In this document: positions 52,905 to 60,769 of the stretch, in pieces
How positions within the stretch are numbered: the stretch's first letter is position 1
Layout of the letters: each line of letters begins with the position of its first letter
Assembly (NCBI GenBank): GCA_050433985.1
Contig: JBNPWE010000013.1
Coordinates: 30,644 to 94,643 of the forward strand
Reading direction: 5' to 3'
DNA length: 64,000 bases
Origin: JACIYW01 sp014359745
Lineage (GTDB): Bacteria; Pseudomonadota; Alphaproteobacteria; Rhodobacterales; Rhodobacteraceae
Program-made: the position numbers and the translations under genes
The notes under the pieces: model-generated
What the model was told of the DNA's origin: nothing
The model's input: the letters and a program-made list of their open reading frames with translations, nothing else
Database searches by the model: none

Positions 52905-52999
52905 GGAGTATTTGTTTCGAGAGGATGACCCCTCCCATCCTCTCGAAAAAAATACTCCGGGGTGAATGCGCCGCAGGCGCAGAGGGGCAGCGCCCCTTT
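52905..52999. repeat. three-hairpin palindromic repeat, reverse copy
   Basis: A long stem has arms starting GGAGTATTTGTTTCGAGAGG (52905) and ending TCGAAAAAAATACTCC (52958); then GCGCC/GGCGC with loop GCA (52968-52980); then AGGGGC/GCCCCT with loop AGC (52983-52997). Order and loops are the reverse complement of the nirF element at 33564-33660. It lies between the mtaB start and the dapF stop. Confidence 0.85.
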
Positions 53000-53028
53000 C
53001 GACACCGCCCAACCCAGCGCGCGGCCCA

Positions 53029-53868
53029 TCACGCAATCCCCGCCAGAAAGCCGGCCGTCAGCACCCCGTCGAACACATGCGCGGTCGGCCCGGCCATCCA
53101 GACGCCATCCTCGCGCCAATCGACATCCAGCACCCCGCCATCCACATGCACGCGCACCCGCCGCCCGGTCAGCCCGCGCCGCGCCGCCGCCACCGCCGCC
53201 GCGCAGGAACACGACCCGGATGCAAGCGTCACCCCCGTGCCCCGTTCCCATATCCGCAGCCGGATCGCGCCCCGGTCAAGCACCTGCACCACCTCGACAT
53301 TGGTGCGTTCGGGAAACAGCGGGTGATGTTCGTGCGCGGCCCCAAACCCCGGCAGATCCACCGCCGCGGCATCCGTCACGAAAAACGTGCAATGCGGGTT
53401 GCCCATGCCGGTGGCCACCGGATCGCCCGAAATCGGCAGATGCAGCGTGTCCATCTCATGCGCCAGCGGCACCTCGCGCCAGTCCAACAGCGGCGCGCCC
53501 ATGTTCACGCGGGTCAGCCCGCCGCCCGCATCCTCGGCCAGCAAGACACCGCGTTCGGTGCGCAGCCGCAGCGCCGCCACCCCGCGCCGCGCCATTTCCC
53601 ACGCGGCGATGCAGCGCGTGGCATTGCCGCAGGCCGCCGAAAGCGACCCGTCGGCATTGTGAAACACCAGCGCCACATCGGCCTGCGGATCATCCCGAAT
53701 CACCGCAAGCTGGTCAAACCCCACCCCGCGATGCCGATCCCCCAGCGCCCGCACCAGCGCAGGCGAAAGCCCCACGTCGCCGCCGCGCGCGTCCACAACC
53801 ACAAAGTCATTGCCAAGCCCGTGCATTTTCATGAACGGCAGGCCCAGGCCGAAATTATCCGCTGTCAT
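53029..53868 (-). CDS. dapF: diaminopimelate epimerase DapF, Ser at second active-site position
   Basis: 279 residues. Conserved DapF blocks: KMHGLGNDFVVVDARGG, FHNADGSLSAACGNATRC (first catalytic Cys 80), MGNPHCTFFV, then ERGTGVTLASGSCSCAAA. In most DapF the second block reads TLACGTGACA; here the catalytic Cys position (217) is Ser and Cys is at 220 and 222. It interconverts LL- and meso-DAP for lysine and peptidoglycan. Start MTADNF is chosen as usual; the frame opens 7 codons further. Confidence 0.88.
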   Translation of the reverse strand: MTADNFGLGLPFMKMHGLGNDFVVVDARGGDVGLSPALVRALGDRHRGVGFDQLAVIRDDPQADVALVFHNADGSLSAACGNATRCIAAWEMARRGVAALRLRTERGVLLAEDAGGGLTRVNMGAPLLDWREVPLAHEMDTLHLPISGDPVATGMGNPHCTFFVTDAAAVDLPGFGAAHEHHPLFPERTNVEVVQVLDRGAIRLRIWERGTGVTLASGSCSCAAAVAAARRGLTGRRVRVHVDGGVLDVDWREDGVWMAGPTAHVFDGVLTAGFLAGIA

Positions 53869-53961
53869 GCCAGCGGATATACGCATCATTCGGCGCTTTG
53901 GCCAGATGTCGCAAAATTTCAGCCGAATCGCCCTTGACCCCTCGCGGCGAAGTTTCTAGTT

Positions 53962-54016
53962 AGCCCCAGACATCGGCGCCTGAAGGCTTTTGGCGACCAG
54001 GCCGGGGGCTGGGGCT
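53962..54016 (+). other. structured stretch upstream of tRNA-Lys
   Basis: AGCCCCAG (53962-53969) pairs perfectly with CTGGGGCT (54009-54016), with weaker internal pairing between. The 266-bp gap 53869-54134 holds this, the tRNA promoter and no gene. Could be part of a small RNA or chance; no family recognised. Confidence 0.25.
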
Positions 54017-54064
54017 GATGGGGGGCAACCGCAGGAAGATCGCCGGAAAGCCCCTGATAACCGG

Positions 54065-54093
54065 TTGACGCGAAAGCGCTTTCTGGTTTAAAA
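54065..54093 (+). promoter_or_regulatory. sigma70-type promoter for tRNA-Lys
   Basis: -35 TTGACG (54065-54070) and -10 TTAAAA (54088-54093) with a 17-bp spacer, placing the transcript start about 35 bp before the tRNA. Confidence 0.65.
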
Positions 54094-54134
54094 GACAAGA
54101 CACGATATCGGGATGCCCCGATATTTGCAAGGAT

Positions 54135-54210
54135 GGGCCGGTAGCTCAGCTGGTAGAGCAACTGACTTTTAATCAGTAGGTCTCGGGTTCGGATCCCGAC
54201 CGGCTCACCA
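54135..54210 (+). tRNA. tRNA-Lys (anticodon TTT)
   Basis: 76 bases folding as a full cloverleaf. Acceptor GGGCCGG pairs with CCGGCTC (one G-T), then A and an encoded CCA. D arm GCTCAGCTGGTAGAGC, anticodon stem ACTGA/TCAGT with loop CTTTTAA (anticodon TTT), T arm CGGGT TCGGATC CCGAC. Its A37 is the kind modified by MtaB (ms2t6A). Confidence 0.97.
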
Positions 54211-54240
54211 TCCTTGCCTGCGTGACCCTTCCCTGCCCTC

Positions 54241-54678
54241 TCAAACCTCGATCCAGATCGTGACCGGCCCGTCATTGACCAGCGCCACGGCCATATCGGC
54301 CCCGAATTGCCCCATAGCCACCGGCACCCCCGCCCCGGCCAGCGCCTCGGCAAAGCGCAGGTAAAGCCGCGCGCCTTCGTCCGGTTCGGCCGCCGCCGAA
54401 AATCCGGGCCGGTTGCCGCTGCGCATATCGGCGGCCAGCGTGAACTGGCTGACCACCAGCGCCGCCCCGCCGGTATCGGCCAGCGACCGGTTCATCCGCC
54501 CCGCCGCGTCCCTGAAGATGCGCAGCCGCGCTACCTTGCCCGCCATCTTGTCGGCCTCGGCCACGCCATCGCCGCGCATCGCGCAGATCAGCACCAGAAC
54601 CCCCGCGCCGATCTCTCCCACCACCGCGCCGCCCACCGAAACCGATGCCTGCAACACCCGCTGCACCACCGCCCGCAT
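54241..54678 (-). CDS. dtd: D-aminoacyl-tRNA deacylase
   Basis: 145 residues with DTD signatures: RAVVQRVLQASVSVGGAVVG, the SQFTLAAD catalytic motif with NRPGFSAA, and the C-terminal NDGPVTIWIEV cross-subunit motif. It removes D-amino acids wrongly loaded on tRNA. Start ATG 54678 matches the family (MRAVVQRV). Convergent with tRNA-Lys. Confidence 0.95.
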   Translation of the reverse strand: MRAVVQRVLQASVSVGGAVVGEIGAGVLVLICAMRGDGVAEADKMAGKVARLRIFRDAAGRMNRSLADTGGAALVVSQFTLAADMRSGNRPGFSAAAEPDEGARLYLRFAEALAGAGVPVAMGQFGADMAVALVNDGPVTIWIEV

Positions 54679-54797
54679 CAGCGCCCCGGGCCGTCGCAAG
54701 GCCACAACGTGCCGCCCGATTTGACACAGATCATGGCAAAATCCCCGCTTCCCATGGCATTGAACCCCGGAATTACTTCAAACACAAGGAGACCAGA

Positions 54798-55214
54798 ATG
54801 GTGGAATCATCCTACGGTGCGGGGTTCTGGCCCTCGCTTTACGAACCATTCCGCAAAGTCGGCACGCGTCTGGCCGAATGGCTGGCACCTGCCTCCGAAG
54901 CATCTTCAGACAAGGATGCTTACCGTATCGGCATCGAACTGCCGGGCGTTGATCAGGCAGACATTCACCTTACCCTGGATGACGGCCTGATCACCGTCAA
55001 AGGCGAAAAAAAGACCAGCCGCGAAGAAAAGGGAGACACCTGGTATTTCAGCGAACGCCAGTTCGGTTCTTTCAGCCGCAGCTTTCGCCTGCCCCCCGAC
55101 GCCGACGAAAGCGGCGTCAGGGCAGATATGAAAGACGGCGTTCTGACTGTTACGATACCGCGCAAAACACCCCAGAAATCCGAAGGTCGGCGCGTCGAGA
55201 TCAACAAGATGTAA
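54798..55214 (+). CDS. Hsp20 family small heat-shock protein
   Basis: 138 residues with an alpha-crystallin domain: YRIGIELPGVDQADIHLTLD, DGLITVKGEKKTSREEKGDT, and FGSFSRSFRLPPDADESGVR with a DGVLTVTIPRK end. It is an ATP-independent holdase. AAGGAGACC precedes ATG 54798. A C-terminal I-x-I-like RRVEINKM is present. No ROSE-type thermosensor could be recognised by eye. Confidence 0.93.
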   Translation: MVESSYGAGFWPSLYEPFRKVGTRLAEWLAPASEASSDKDAYRIGIELPGVDQADIHLTLDDGLITVKGEKKTSREEKGDTWYFSERQFGSFSRSFRLPPDADESGVRADMKDGVLTVTIPRKTPQKSEGRRVEINKM

Positions 55215-55271
55215 CCAGCGGCCAGACCGGGCGGCCAGACCGGGCGGGGGGCACCGCGCCGCCGCCCGGCC

Positions 55272-56339
55272 CTATCCGTTGCGGATCACCGCGACCGCCC
55301 CGATCACCACCGCAACCGCCAGCACCGCAAACCCGATCTTCCACACCGACCAGGGCCGTTCGCCCTGCACCTTGCCGCTTTGCCCATTCACGATGAACCG
55401 ATAGCTTTTGCCGCGATACCGATAGGCCGCCATCCACACCGGCAACAGCACATGTTTGAACGTCTCGTCGTGCCAGTCGGTCTCAAGCCCGGTGATCACC
55501 TGCCGGTCGCCGCCGATATCGCGCCGCACGTCCTGCTCTATCTGCGCCTGCATGATCTGGCGCGCGATCGCGTGGCCATCCGCCAGCGGCACGGTATAGG
55601 CCTCGGCCCGGAACCCGGCCAGATAGTCGGGATGATAGGCCACCAGCGCGCTGAAATCCCAGGGCTGCAATCCGTCGGCATGGTGGCGCGGCAGGCTGTT
55701 TGATGCGATCACCGCCACATCGTCGAAATCCCGCGCCACCCGGCCCGACACATCGGCCCACCGGATCACGGTCTCATAATCCTTGCCGCGCTTGACGCGC
55801 CGCGCCACACCGCGCCGCCCGCGATAGCGGCTGCGGCTGGCCCCGTCAAAGGTCCAGCAGGGCGCATAAAGCCCGGCCATCCTGCGCCCCTTGCGGGCAT
55901 AGTCCCGCAACCCGTTCGGCGCGAACCACAGCCCGCCCAGCCAGCGATCCATCGCCTTTTGCGCCTCGGCATCGCCCAGTTTGAACGGGATGACCGCCTG
56001 CGGCTTGATATGGCGATGGGTGCCGGTATCGCTGACGATGGGCGCCGCGCAATAGGGGCATTCCTGCGCATGCGCCGCCTCCGATACCTCTACCTGCGCG
56101 CCGCACGACGGGCAGGCAAGCACCCGCGTCTCCTCCATCACCGCATCCGGCAGGCGGGCGTTCAAGGCGGTGTGAAGATCCAGCTCCCCCAGCGCCGCCG
56201 CCCGCCGCACCGCCCCCGCAGCCGGGATCGGCTGCACATGGCCGCAGTGATCGCAACGCAGGTCGGTCTCTCCCGGCGCAAAGCGCAGATCGGCGCCGCA
56301 CTGGGCGCACGGATAATGGCGATCCCCGGCCATACCCAT
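55272..56339 (-). CDS. zinc-ribbon membrane-anchored protein (TFIIB-type zinc finger)
   Basis: 355 residues: two zinc ribbons at the N-terminus (CAQCGADL with CDHCGH, and CPSCGA with CPYCAA), a large central domain with IRWADVSGRVARDFDDVAVI, and a C-terminal membrane helix (FAVLAVAVVIGAVAVI) after KVQGERPWSVWKIG. This layout is found beside SPFH/GYF proteins and is often annotated as primosomal-N'-like or TFIIB-type zinc finger. 4 bp after the SPFH gene; likely acts with it at the membrane. Confidence 0.75.
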   Translation of the reverse strand: MGMAGDRHYPCAQCGADLRFAPGETDLRCDHCGHVQPIPAAGAVRRAAALGELDLHTALNARLPDAVMEETRVLACPSCGAQVEVSEAAHAQECPYCAAPIVSDTGTHRHIKPQAVIPFKLGDAEAQKAMDRWLGGLWFAPNGLRDYARKGRRMAGLYAPCWTFDGASRSRYRGRRGVARRVKRGKDYETVIRWADVSGRVARDFDDVAVIASNSLPRHHADGLQPWDFSALVAYHPDYLAGFRAEAYTVPLADGHAIARQIMQAQIEQDVRRDIGGDRQVITGLETDWHDETFKHVLLPVWMAAYRYRGKSYRFIVNGQSGKVQGERPWSVWKIGFAVLAVAVVIGAVAVIRNG

Positions 56340-56343
56340 CGGA

Positions 56344-57468
56344 TCAGACCCCAGGCGGCGGCGGTGGCGGCATCACGGTGAAAAGCTGCGCCAGTTCCAC
56401 AATATCCCCCGCCGGTTTCCAGCCATCCTGCCCGGCGGTCCAGACCATCGTCGCCCGGCTCAACCCCCCGTCACGCGCCATCCGTCCCAGACTGGCCCGC
56501 GAATAGGGGCCGTGGGTCGCGCCGTTCTCGGCGATATGCCAGACATGTTCAACGGGCGGCGGCGGCGGCGCGGGGGGGGCTGCCACAGGTGCTGCCTGCT
56601 GCGGCACCGCCCCCCATGGCCCGGCCTGCGCCATCTGCGCGGCCATGCCCATGCCAAGGCCGGCCCCCAGCCCCGCGCCCATGCCACCACCCGGTTGTGC
56701 CGCCGCCGCCGTCATCGCCTCGGCGGCCGAAAACTGCGCATAGCGGTTCAGATCCCCCACGATCCCCATCGATGTGCGCTTGTCCAGCGCCGCCTCGACA
56801 GCGGGCGGAAGCGAGATATTCTCGATATAGAACTCGGGCACCTCCAGCCCATAGGCATCGATGGCCGGCGCGATCGCCCCGGCAATCAGCCGACCCAGAT
56901 CGGCGGTGTTCGCCGCCATATCCAGAACCGGAATCTTCGACGCCGCCAGCGCCCGCGATACCTCCTGCAAGATCACGTTGCGGATCTGAAAGGTGATCTC
57001 GTCGGTGGTGAACTCGCCATCGGTGCCCACCACCTCGGTCATGAACCGCGCGGCTTCCCTGACCCGGATCGTATAGGTGCCAAAGGCCCGCAGCCGCACC
57101 GGCCCGAATTCGGGATCGCGCAGCATGACCGGATTCTTGGTGCCCCATTTCAGATCGTTGAACCGCACCGTCGAAATGAAATACACCTCGGACTTGAACG
57201 GAGACCGGAACCCGTGATCCCAGTGCTGCAAGCTGGTCAAAACCGGCATGTTGTTGGTTTCCAGCATGTAAAGGCCGGGGCTGAACACATCCGCCACCTG
57301 CCCCTCATGCACGAAAACCGCCACCTGCCCCTCGCGCACCGTCAGCTTGGCGCCGTATTTGATCGCGTGGCCCTCGCGCTCGAACCGCCAGACCATGGTG
57401 TCGCGGCTGTCATCCATCCAATGGATGACATCGATGAATTCACCCTTCAGAAAATCGAAAATCGCCAT
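56344..57468 (-). CDS. SPFH-domain protein with C-terminal GYF_2 domain
   Basis: 374 residues. The SPFH core runs about 20-260 (YGAKLTVREGQVAVFVHEGQ, FGTYTIRVREAARFMTEVVG), then a Gly/Ala-rich and Pro-rich linker and a C-terminal GYF_2-type domain (HVWHIAENGATHGPYSRASL, MVWTAGQDGWKPAGDI). Related to the YdjI group of SPFH proteins. SPFH proteins form membrane scaffolds; GYF_2 binds proline-rich partners. GAGGAGACGGG fixes the start at 57468. Confidence 0.85.
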   Translation of the reverse strand: MAIFDFLKGEFIDVIHWMDDSRDTMVWRFEREGHAIKYGAKLTVREGQVAVFVHEGQVADVFSPGLYMLETNNMPVLTSLQHWDHGFRSPFKSEVYFISTVRFNDLKWGTKNPVMLRDPEFGPVRLRAFGTYTIRVREAARFMTEVVGTDGEFTTDEITFQIRNVILQEVSRALAASKIPVLDMAANTADLGRLIAGAIAPAIDAYGLEVPEFYIENISLPPAVEAALDKRTSMGIVGDLNRYAQFSAAEAMTAAAAQPGGGMGAGLGAGLGMGMAAQMAQAGPWGAVPQQAAPVAAPPAPPPPPVEHVWHIAENGATHGPYSRASLGRMARDGGLSRATMVWTAGQDGWKPAGDIVELAQLFTVMPPPPPPGV

Positions 57469-57500
57469 ACCCGTCTCCTCGTGCCACTCACCCGCCCATA

Positions 57501-57558
57501 TTTCATCTTGGCCCAAATACTCCCGCCGGAGGCAAGCCACAGCGCCCCACATCGGGGC
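57501..57558. repeat. TTCATCTTGG / AAATACTC repeat half-element with hairpin
   Basis: TTTCATCTTGG, CCC, then AAATACTCCCGCCGGAGGC (57515-57533), followed by a GCCCC/GGGGC hairpin (57544-57558). The 19-mer AAATACTCCCGCCGGAGGC also occurs inverted at 52895-52913, joined to the three-hairpin element there. Confidence 0.7.
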
Positions 57559-57568
57559 AGCGCGCGCC

Positions 57569-58501
57569 TCAACTCTCACCCCCCAGCAATTCCACCGCGA
57601 TCGCCTCGGCAATCGGGCGCGCCTCGGCCTCGGTCATGCCGGGGCGCAGGCGCGGATCGTAAAGCATGCGCAACAGCAATTCATCATGGCGCGTCAGCAG
57701 CGCGAATTCCTCGTCATCGTTAAAGATCGACGGGCGCGCCTGCGGGCTGTCATTGGCCAGGCCCAGCCCCTGCGCGATCTCCTCGTGATAACACGCCATG
57801 CGCATCAGGTCGGGATGTTCGCCGCGCACCACCGCCACCGCGCGGGCATAGCGGTACTCCGCCCCGTCAGAGAACGCGAACACCAGGCAGAACGTGTCGG
57901 GGTTCAGCCCGATGATGGTGCGCACCGGCCCGGCCCCGATCCCCGGCATCAGGGCGCGCAGCCGCGCGCCGCTGGCCCGGCGTTCATCCTCACTTAACAC
58001 CAGCACATGATAATTCGCCGCCTCGGCCGAATCGGCCATGCTGATCGGATGCCCGGTGATCCGCGCCAGCCGCGCCACGAAATCGGTCACCGCGCGCCGG
58101 TCTTTCTCCTGCACGGCCACCGGGATCGAGGGCCCGAATTCCAGGTTGATGCGCACCGGCCCTTCCCAACGGCGCAGCTTGCTGGCGCTCGATCGCTGCA
58201 CCATCGATCCGCCAACCGGGGTGTATTCGTCAAACAACGCGATGCGGATGAAATCGCGGGCCAGCATGCGGGCGTTGAACGGCGTATCGGGGCCGCCGCC
58301 ATCGGTGCGCAACTGACCCCGCGTCAGAAGGCTTGCCTGAACCCGCGCCAGGTTCTGCGCCACCTGTCGGCTCTCGGCCGATGGCGGGGGCGGGGTGGCC
58401 GGGGCGGGTGGCGGCGGCACCGGCCCCGCATCGGGCGGCGCCCCCCCGTCGCAGCCCGCCAGCGCCAACGCCAGCCCCCCCGCCAGCCATGCCCCCCGCA
58501 T
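57569..58501 (-). CDS. DUF2927 lipoprotein
   Basis: 310 residues. Lipoprotein leader MRGAWLAGGLALALAGCDGG, a Pro-rich linker (PPPPAPATPPPPSAES), then a DUF2927 domain (RWEGPVRINLEFGPSIPVAV, CLVFAFSDGAEYRYARAVAV) and an HEEI in ACYHEEIAQGLGLANDSPQA. The HE..Q context resembles a zincin-like site, but the function is unknown. Sits between telA and the SPFH gene. Confidence 0.8.
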   Translation of the reverse strand: MRGAWLAGGLALALAGCDGGAPPDAGPVPPPPAPATPPPPSAESRQVAQNLARVQASLLTRGQLRTDGGGPDTPFNARMLARDFIRIALFDEYTPVGGSMVQRSSASKLRRWEGPVRINLEFGPSIPVAVQEKDRRAVTDFVARLARITGHPISMADSAEAANYHVLVLSEDERRASGARLRALMPGIGAGPVRTIIGLNPDTFCLVFAFSDGAEYRYARAVAVVRGEHPDLMRMACYHEEIAQGLGLANDSPQARPSIFNDDEEFALLTRHDELLLRMLYDPRLRPGMTEAEARPIAEAIAVELLGGES

Positions 58502-58535
58502 CCCGGTTATGAATGGGCACGCCCGCACGCGGTGA

Positions 58536-59726
58536 TCAGCCCTGCACGGCCGGGGTGGGTGCCCCGTCCACCTTGGCGTCTGCCCTGGCTTTGGCCTGGG
58601 CCAGCGTCTCGCGCAGATCCGCCTCCATCTTCTGCAAATCCGCCTCGGCGGCGGCGCGCTTGGCCTTGCCCGCATCGGCAATCGCCAGGCTTTCGTTGAT
58701 GGTGGCAATCAGCGTGGCATTGGCCTTTTTCACCGCTTCGATATCGAACACCCCGCGCTCCATCTCTTCACGCACGATCCGGTTGGACTGTTGCAGGTTC
58801 TCGGCATTGGCCGTCAGCAACTCGTTGGTCAGATCGGATGCCGCGCGCACCGCCTCTGCCGCCTCGCGCGACCGCTGGATCGTCACCGCCTGCGCAAGCT
58901 GGGTTTCCCAAAGCGGCACGGTGTTGACCAGGGTCGAATTGATCTTGGTGACAAGCGATTTGTCATTCTCCTGCACCAGCCGGATAGAGGGCAGCGATTG
59001 CATCGTCACCTGCCGCGTCAGCCCAAGATCATGCACCCGGCGTTCCAGATCGTCGCGCGCCGCGCGCAGATCGCGCAATTCCTGCGCGCGCAGGATCTTG
59101 TCATCGTCGGATACCGCCGCGATCTCGGCCTCCTTGGCCGGGATCACGGTCGTGTCGATCTCGGCCAGCTTGGCCTTGCCCGCCGCGATGTAAAGGCCCA
59201 ATTCCTCGTAAAAGCGCAGGGTCTTTTCATACAGCAGATCCAGCGATTTCACGTCTTTCAGCAGTTTCGTCTCATGGTTCAGCAGGTTGTCGGTGATCTT
59301 GTCGATCTGGCCCTGAATTGATTCGTATTTCGCGACGAACTGCGCAAAGGGCGCGGCCTTGCCGGTCAGCCGTTCCCACCAGCTTTTCTGGCGCCGCACA
59401 TCCAGCTCCGACACCGAAAACCCGCGAATGGTGGTGACGATCTCGCGCAGGCTGTCGCCCGCCGGGCCCACATCCTTGTTCTTCACATCCTGCAACATGG
59501 CTTGGCTGATCTGCTGCAATTCCGCCTGCGCCGCCGACCCGAATCCGATGATCGAACCGCTGTCGGAAATATCCACCTCGTTCATGCGTTTGCGGATGCT
59601 TTCGGCCAGCGGCGCCGGGGCGGCCTCCAGCAAGATCACCTCGTCCGATGGTTCGGCCAGGGTTGTCGCGACCGTTTCCACCTCTGCCTGCACTGCCATG
59701 GCCTGCTTGCGTACAGTATCCGACAT
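58536..59726 (-). CDS. TelA/toxic-anion resistance family protein
   Basis: 396 residues, mostly long helices. TelA blocks: SDSGSIIGFGSAAQAELQQI, ERLTGKAAPFAQFVAKYESI, LYEKTLRFYEELGLYIAAGK and VNTVPLWETQLAQAVTIQRS. The family is linked to tellurite and other envelope stress. It follows the XpaC-like gene and precedes the DUF2927 lipoprotein; the XpaC-TelA pairing is also seen in Bacillus. Confidence 0.9.
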   Translation of the reverse strand: MSDTVRKQAMAVQAEVETVATTLAEPSDEVILLEAAPAPLAESIRKRMNEVDISDSGSIIGFGSAAQAELQQISQAMLQDVKNKDVGPAGDSLREIVTTIRGFSVSELDVRRQKSWWERLTGKAAPFAQFVAKYESIQGQIDKITDNLLNHETKLLKDVKSLDLLYEKTLRFYEELGLYIAAGKAKLAEIDTTVIPAKEAEIAAVSDDDKILRAQELRDLRAARDDLERRVHDLGLTRQVTMQSLPSIRLVQENDKSLVTKINSTLVNTVPLWETQLAQAVTIQRSREAAEAVRAASDLTNELLTANAENLQQSNRIVREEMERGVFDIEAVKKANATLIATINESLAIADAGKAKRAAAEADLQKMEADLRETLAQAKARADAKVDGAPTPAVQG

Positions 59727-59763
59727 CTCAATTCCTTCCCCTCAGAAAGGCCCGCAGGCCGGG

Positions 59764-60654
59764 TCAATGCCCTGTATCGCGCAGCCCGTCACGGCCAAGC
59801 CGTTCGCGCAACACCGCGATTTCAATATCCAGATCCTCGCGGTCATTGGCCAGCAAAGACTGTGTGCGCGCAGCAAAATTGCTTTCCAGATCGGTCAGAA
59901 GCGCCACGAAAGCCGCGCGTGCCCCGGCATCCCGCCGGGTCGCCGAAAGACCCGCGAATTTCACCGCCGCATCGCGCGCGCCCAGAATGTACACGCCCAG
60001 ATATTTGCGCGCCGCCGTCAGGTCGCGCGGGTCGTTTTCCACGGTGCGAAACATCGCCCGCGCCGTCGCCTGAAACGCCGCCACCCGCTCCACCAGCGCC
60101 CGGTCGCCGGTCGCGCGCACAGCCCTGGTCATGGCGGCCAGATGCTGCTCGGCCTCGGCCACCGCGCGCGCCACCCGGTCGGCCTGAAACCGGTCGATCC
60201 CCTCGGCGGCCTTGTCGCGCAACGGATCAAGGCCAAAGGCGGCAAGATGCAGGGCAGCACCCAGCACCGCGAAAATCGCCGCCGCCAGCCCGCCAGCCCC
60301 CATCCCGCCCAGCGCCAGCCCCGCCCCCATCAGCACCGATCCGAAAATCTTGCGCGGGATGGCCGGGCGCCGCGCCACCTTGCGCGCCTCATAGGCCTCT
60401 TGCGCCAGCAACCCCTCGCGCGTCAGCCAGGCCGCAAGCAACAACACCGCGCAGGCCCCAAGATCCAGCGCAAGGCCCAGCGGTTCCTGAAAAAACGCCC
60501 GCACACCAAACACCACCGGCATCAGGAACAACACGTTGATCCGCGCCCCCGCCCGGCCCCGCCGTGCCGGGGGCCTTGCAGGCCCCGCGCCTGTCGGCCC
60601 CGCGCCCCCGTCCGTCGCACCGGGGCTGAACCTGCCGCCAAACCGCGCCGCCAT
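59764..60654 (-). CDS. XpaC-like membrane protein
   Basis: 296 residues. A Gly/Ala/Arg-rich N-terminus, three hydrophobic segments (INVLFLMPVVFGVRAFF, LDLGACAVLLLAAWLTREGL, GGMGAGGLAAAIFAVLGAAL), then a helical soluble part (KYLGVYILGARDAAVKFAGL). It matches the XpaC family (once named for 5-bromo-4-chloroindolyl phosphate hydrolysis). True function unknown. Coupled to the upstream 27-codon ORF by TGATG and followed by telA after 37 bp. Confidence 0.75.
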   Translation of the reverse strand: MAARFGGRFSPGATDGGAGPTGAGPARPPARRGRAGARINVLFLMPVVFGVRAFFQEPLGLALDLGACAVLLLAAWLTREGLLAQEAYEARKVARRPAIPRKIFGSVLMGAGLALGGMGAGGLAAAIFAVLGAALHLAAFGLDPLRDKAAEGIDRFQADRVARAVAEAEQHLAAMTRAVRATGDRALVERVAAFQATARAMFRTVENDPRDLTAARKYLGVYILGARDAAVKFAGLSATRRDAGARAAFVALLTDLESNFAARTQSLLANDREDLDIEIAVLRERLGRDGLRDTGH

Positions 60655-60737
60655 CAGCCGCGCCCCGTTGCGGCAACATAGATCATCAACGCCAAAAGCG
60701 CGAAATACGCCAGCTTCTGCACCCCGGTCGCCGACAT
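60654..60737 (-). CDS. 27-residue membrane microprotein upstream of xpaC-like gene
   Basis: A short frame MSATGVQKLAYFALLALMIY followed by VAATGRG and TGA, with one membrane helix. Its stop overlaps the XpaC-like ATG (TGATG), the arrangement of a translated and coupled pair. Such small single-pass peptides often accompany membrane complexes. No family recognised; coding status rests on the coupling and the hydrophobic composition. Confidence 0.5.
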   Translation of the reverse strand: MSATGVQKLAYFALLALMIYVAATGRG

Positions 60738-60769
60738 CACGCCCCCGTTACCCTACCTTACCGGTGCCA

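Noticed and set aside
53962..54016. A named riboswitch upstream of tRNA-Lys
   Set aside because: There is an 8-bp pair but no recognisable aptamer core and the following gene is a tRNA, so no riboswitch call is made.
59502..60539. 345-codon plus-strand frame opposite telA and xpaC
   Set aside because: Pro/Arg-rich antisense shadow without domains.
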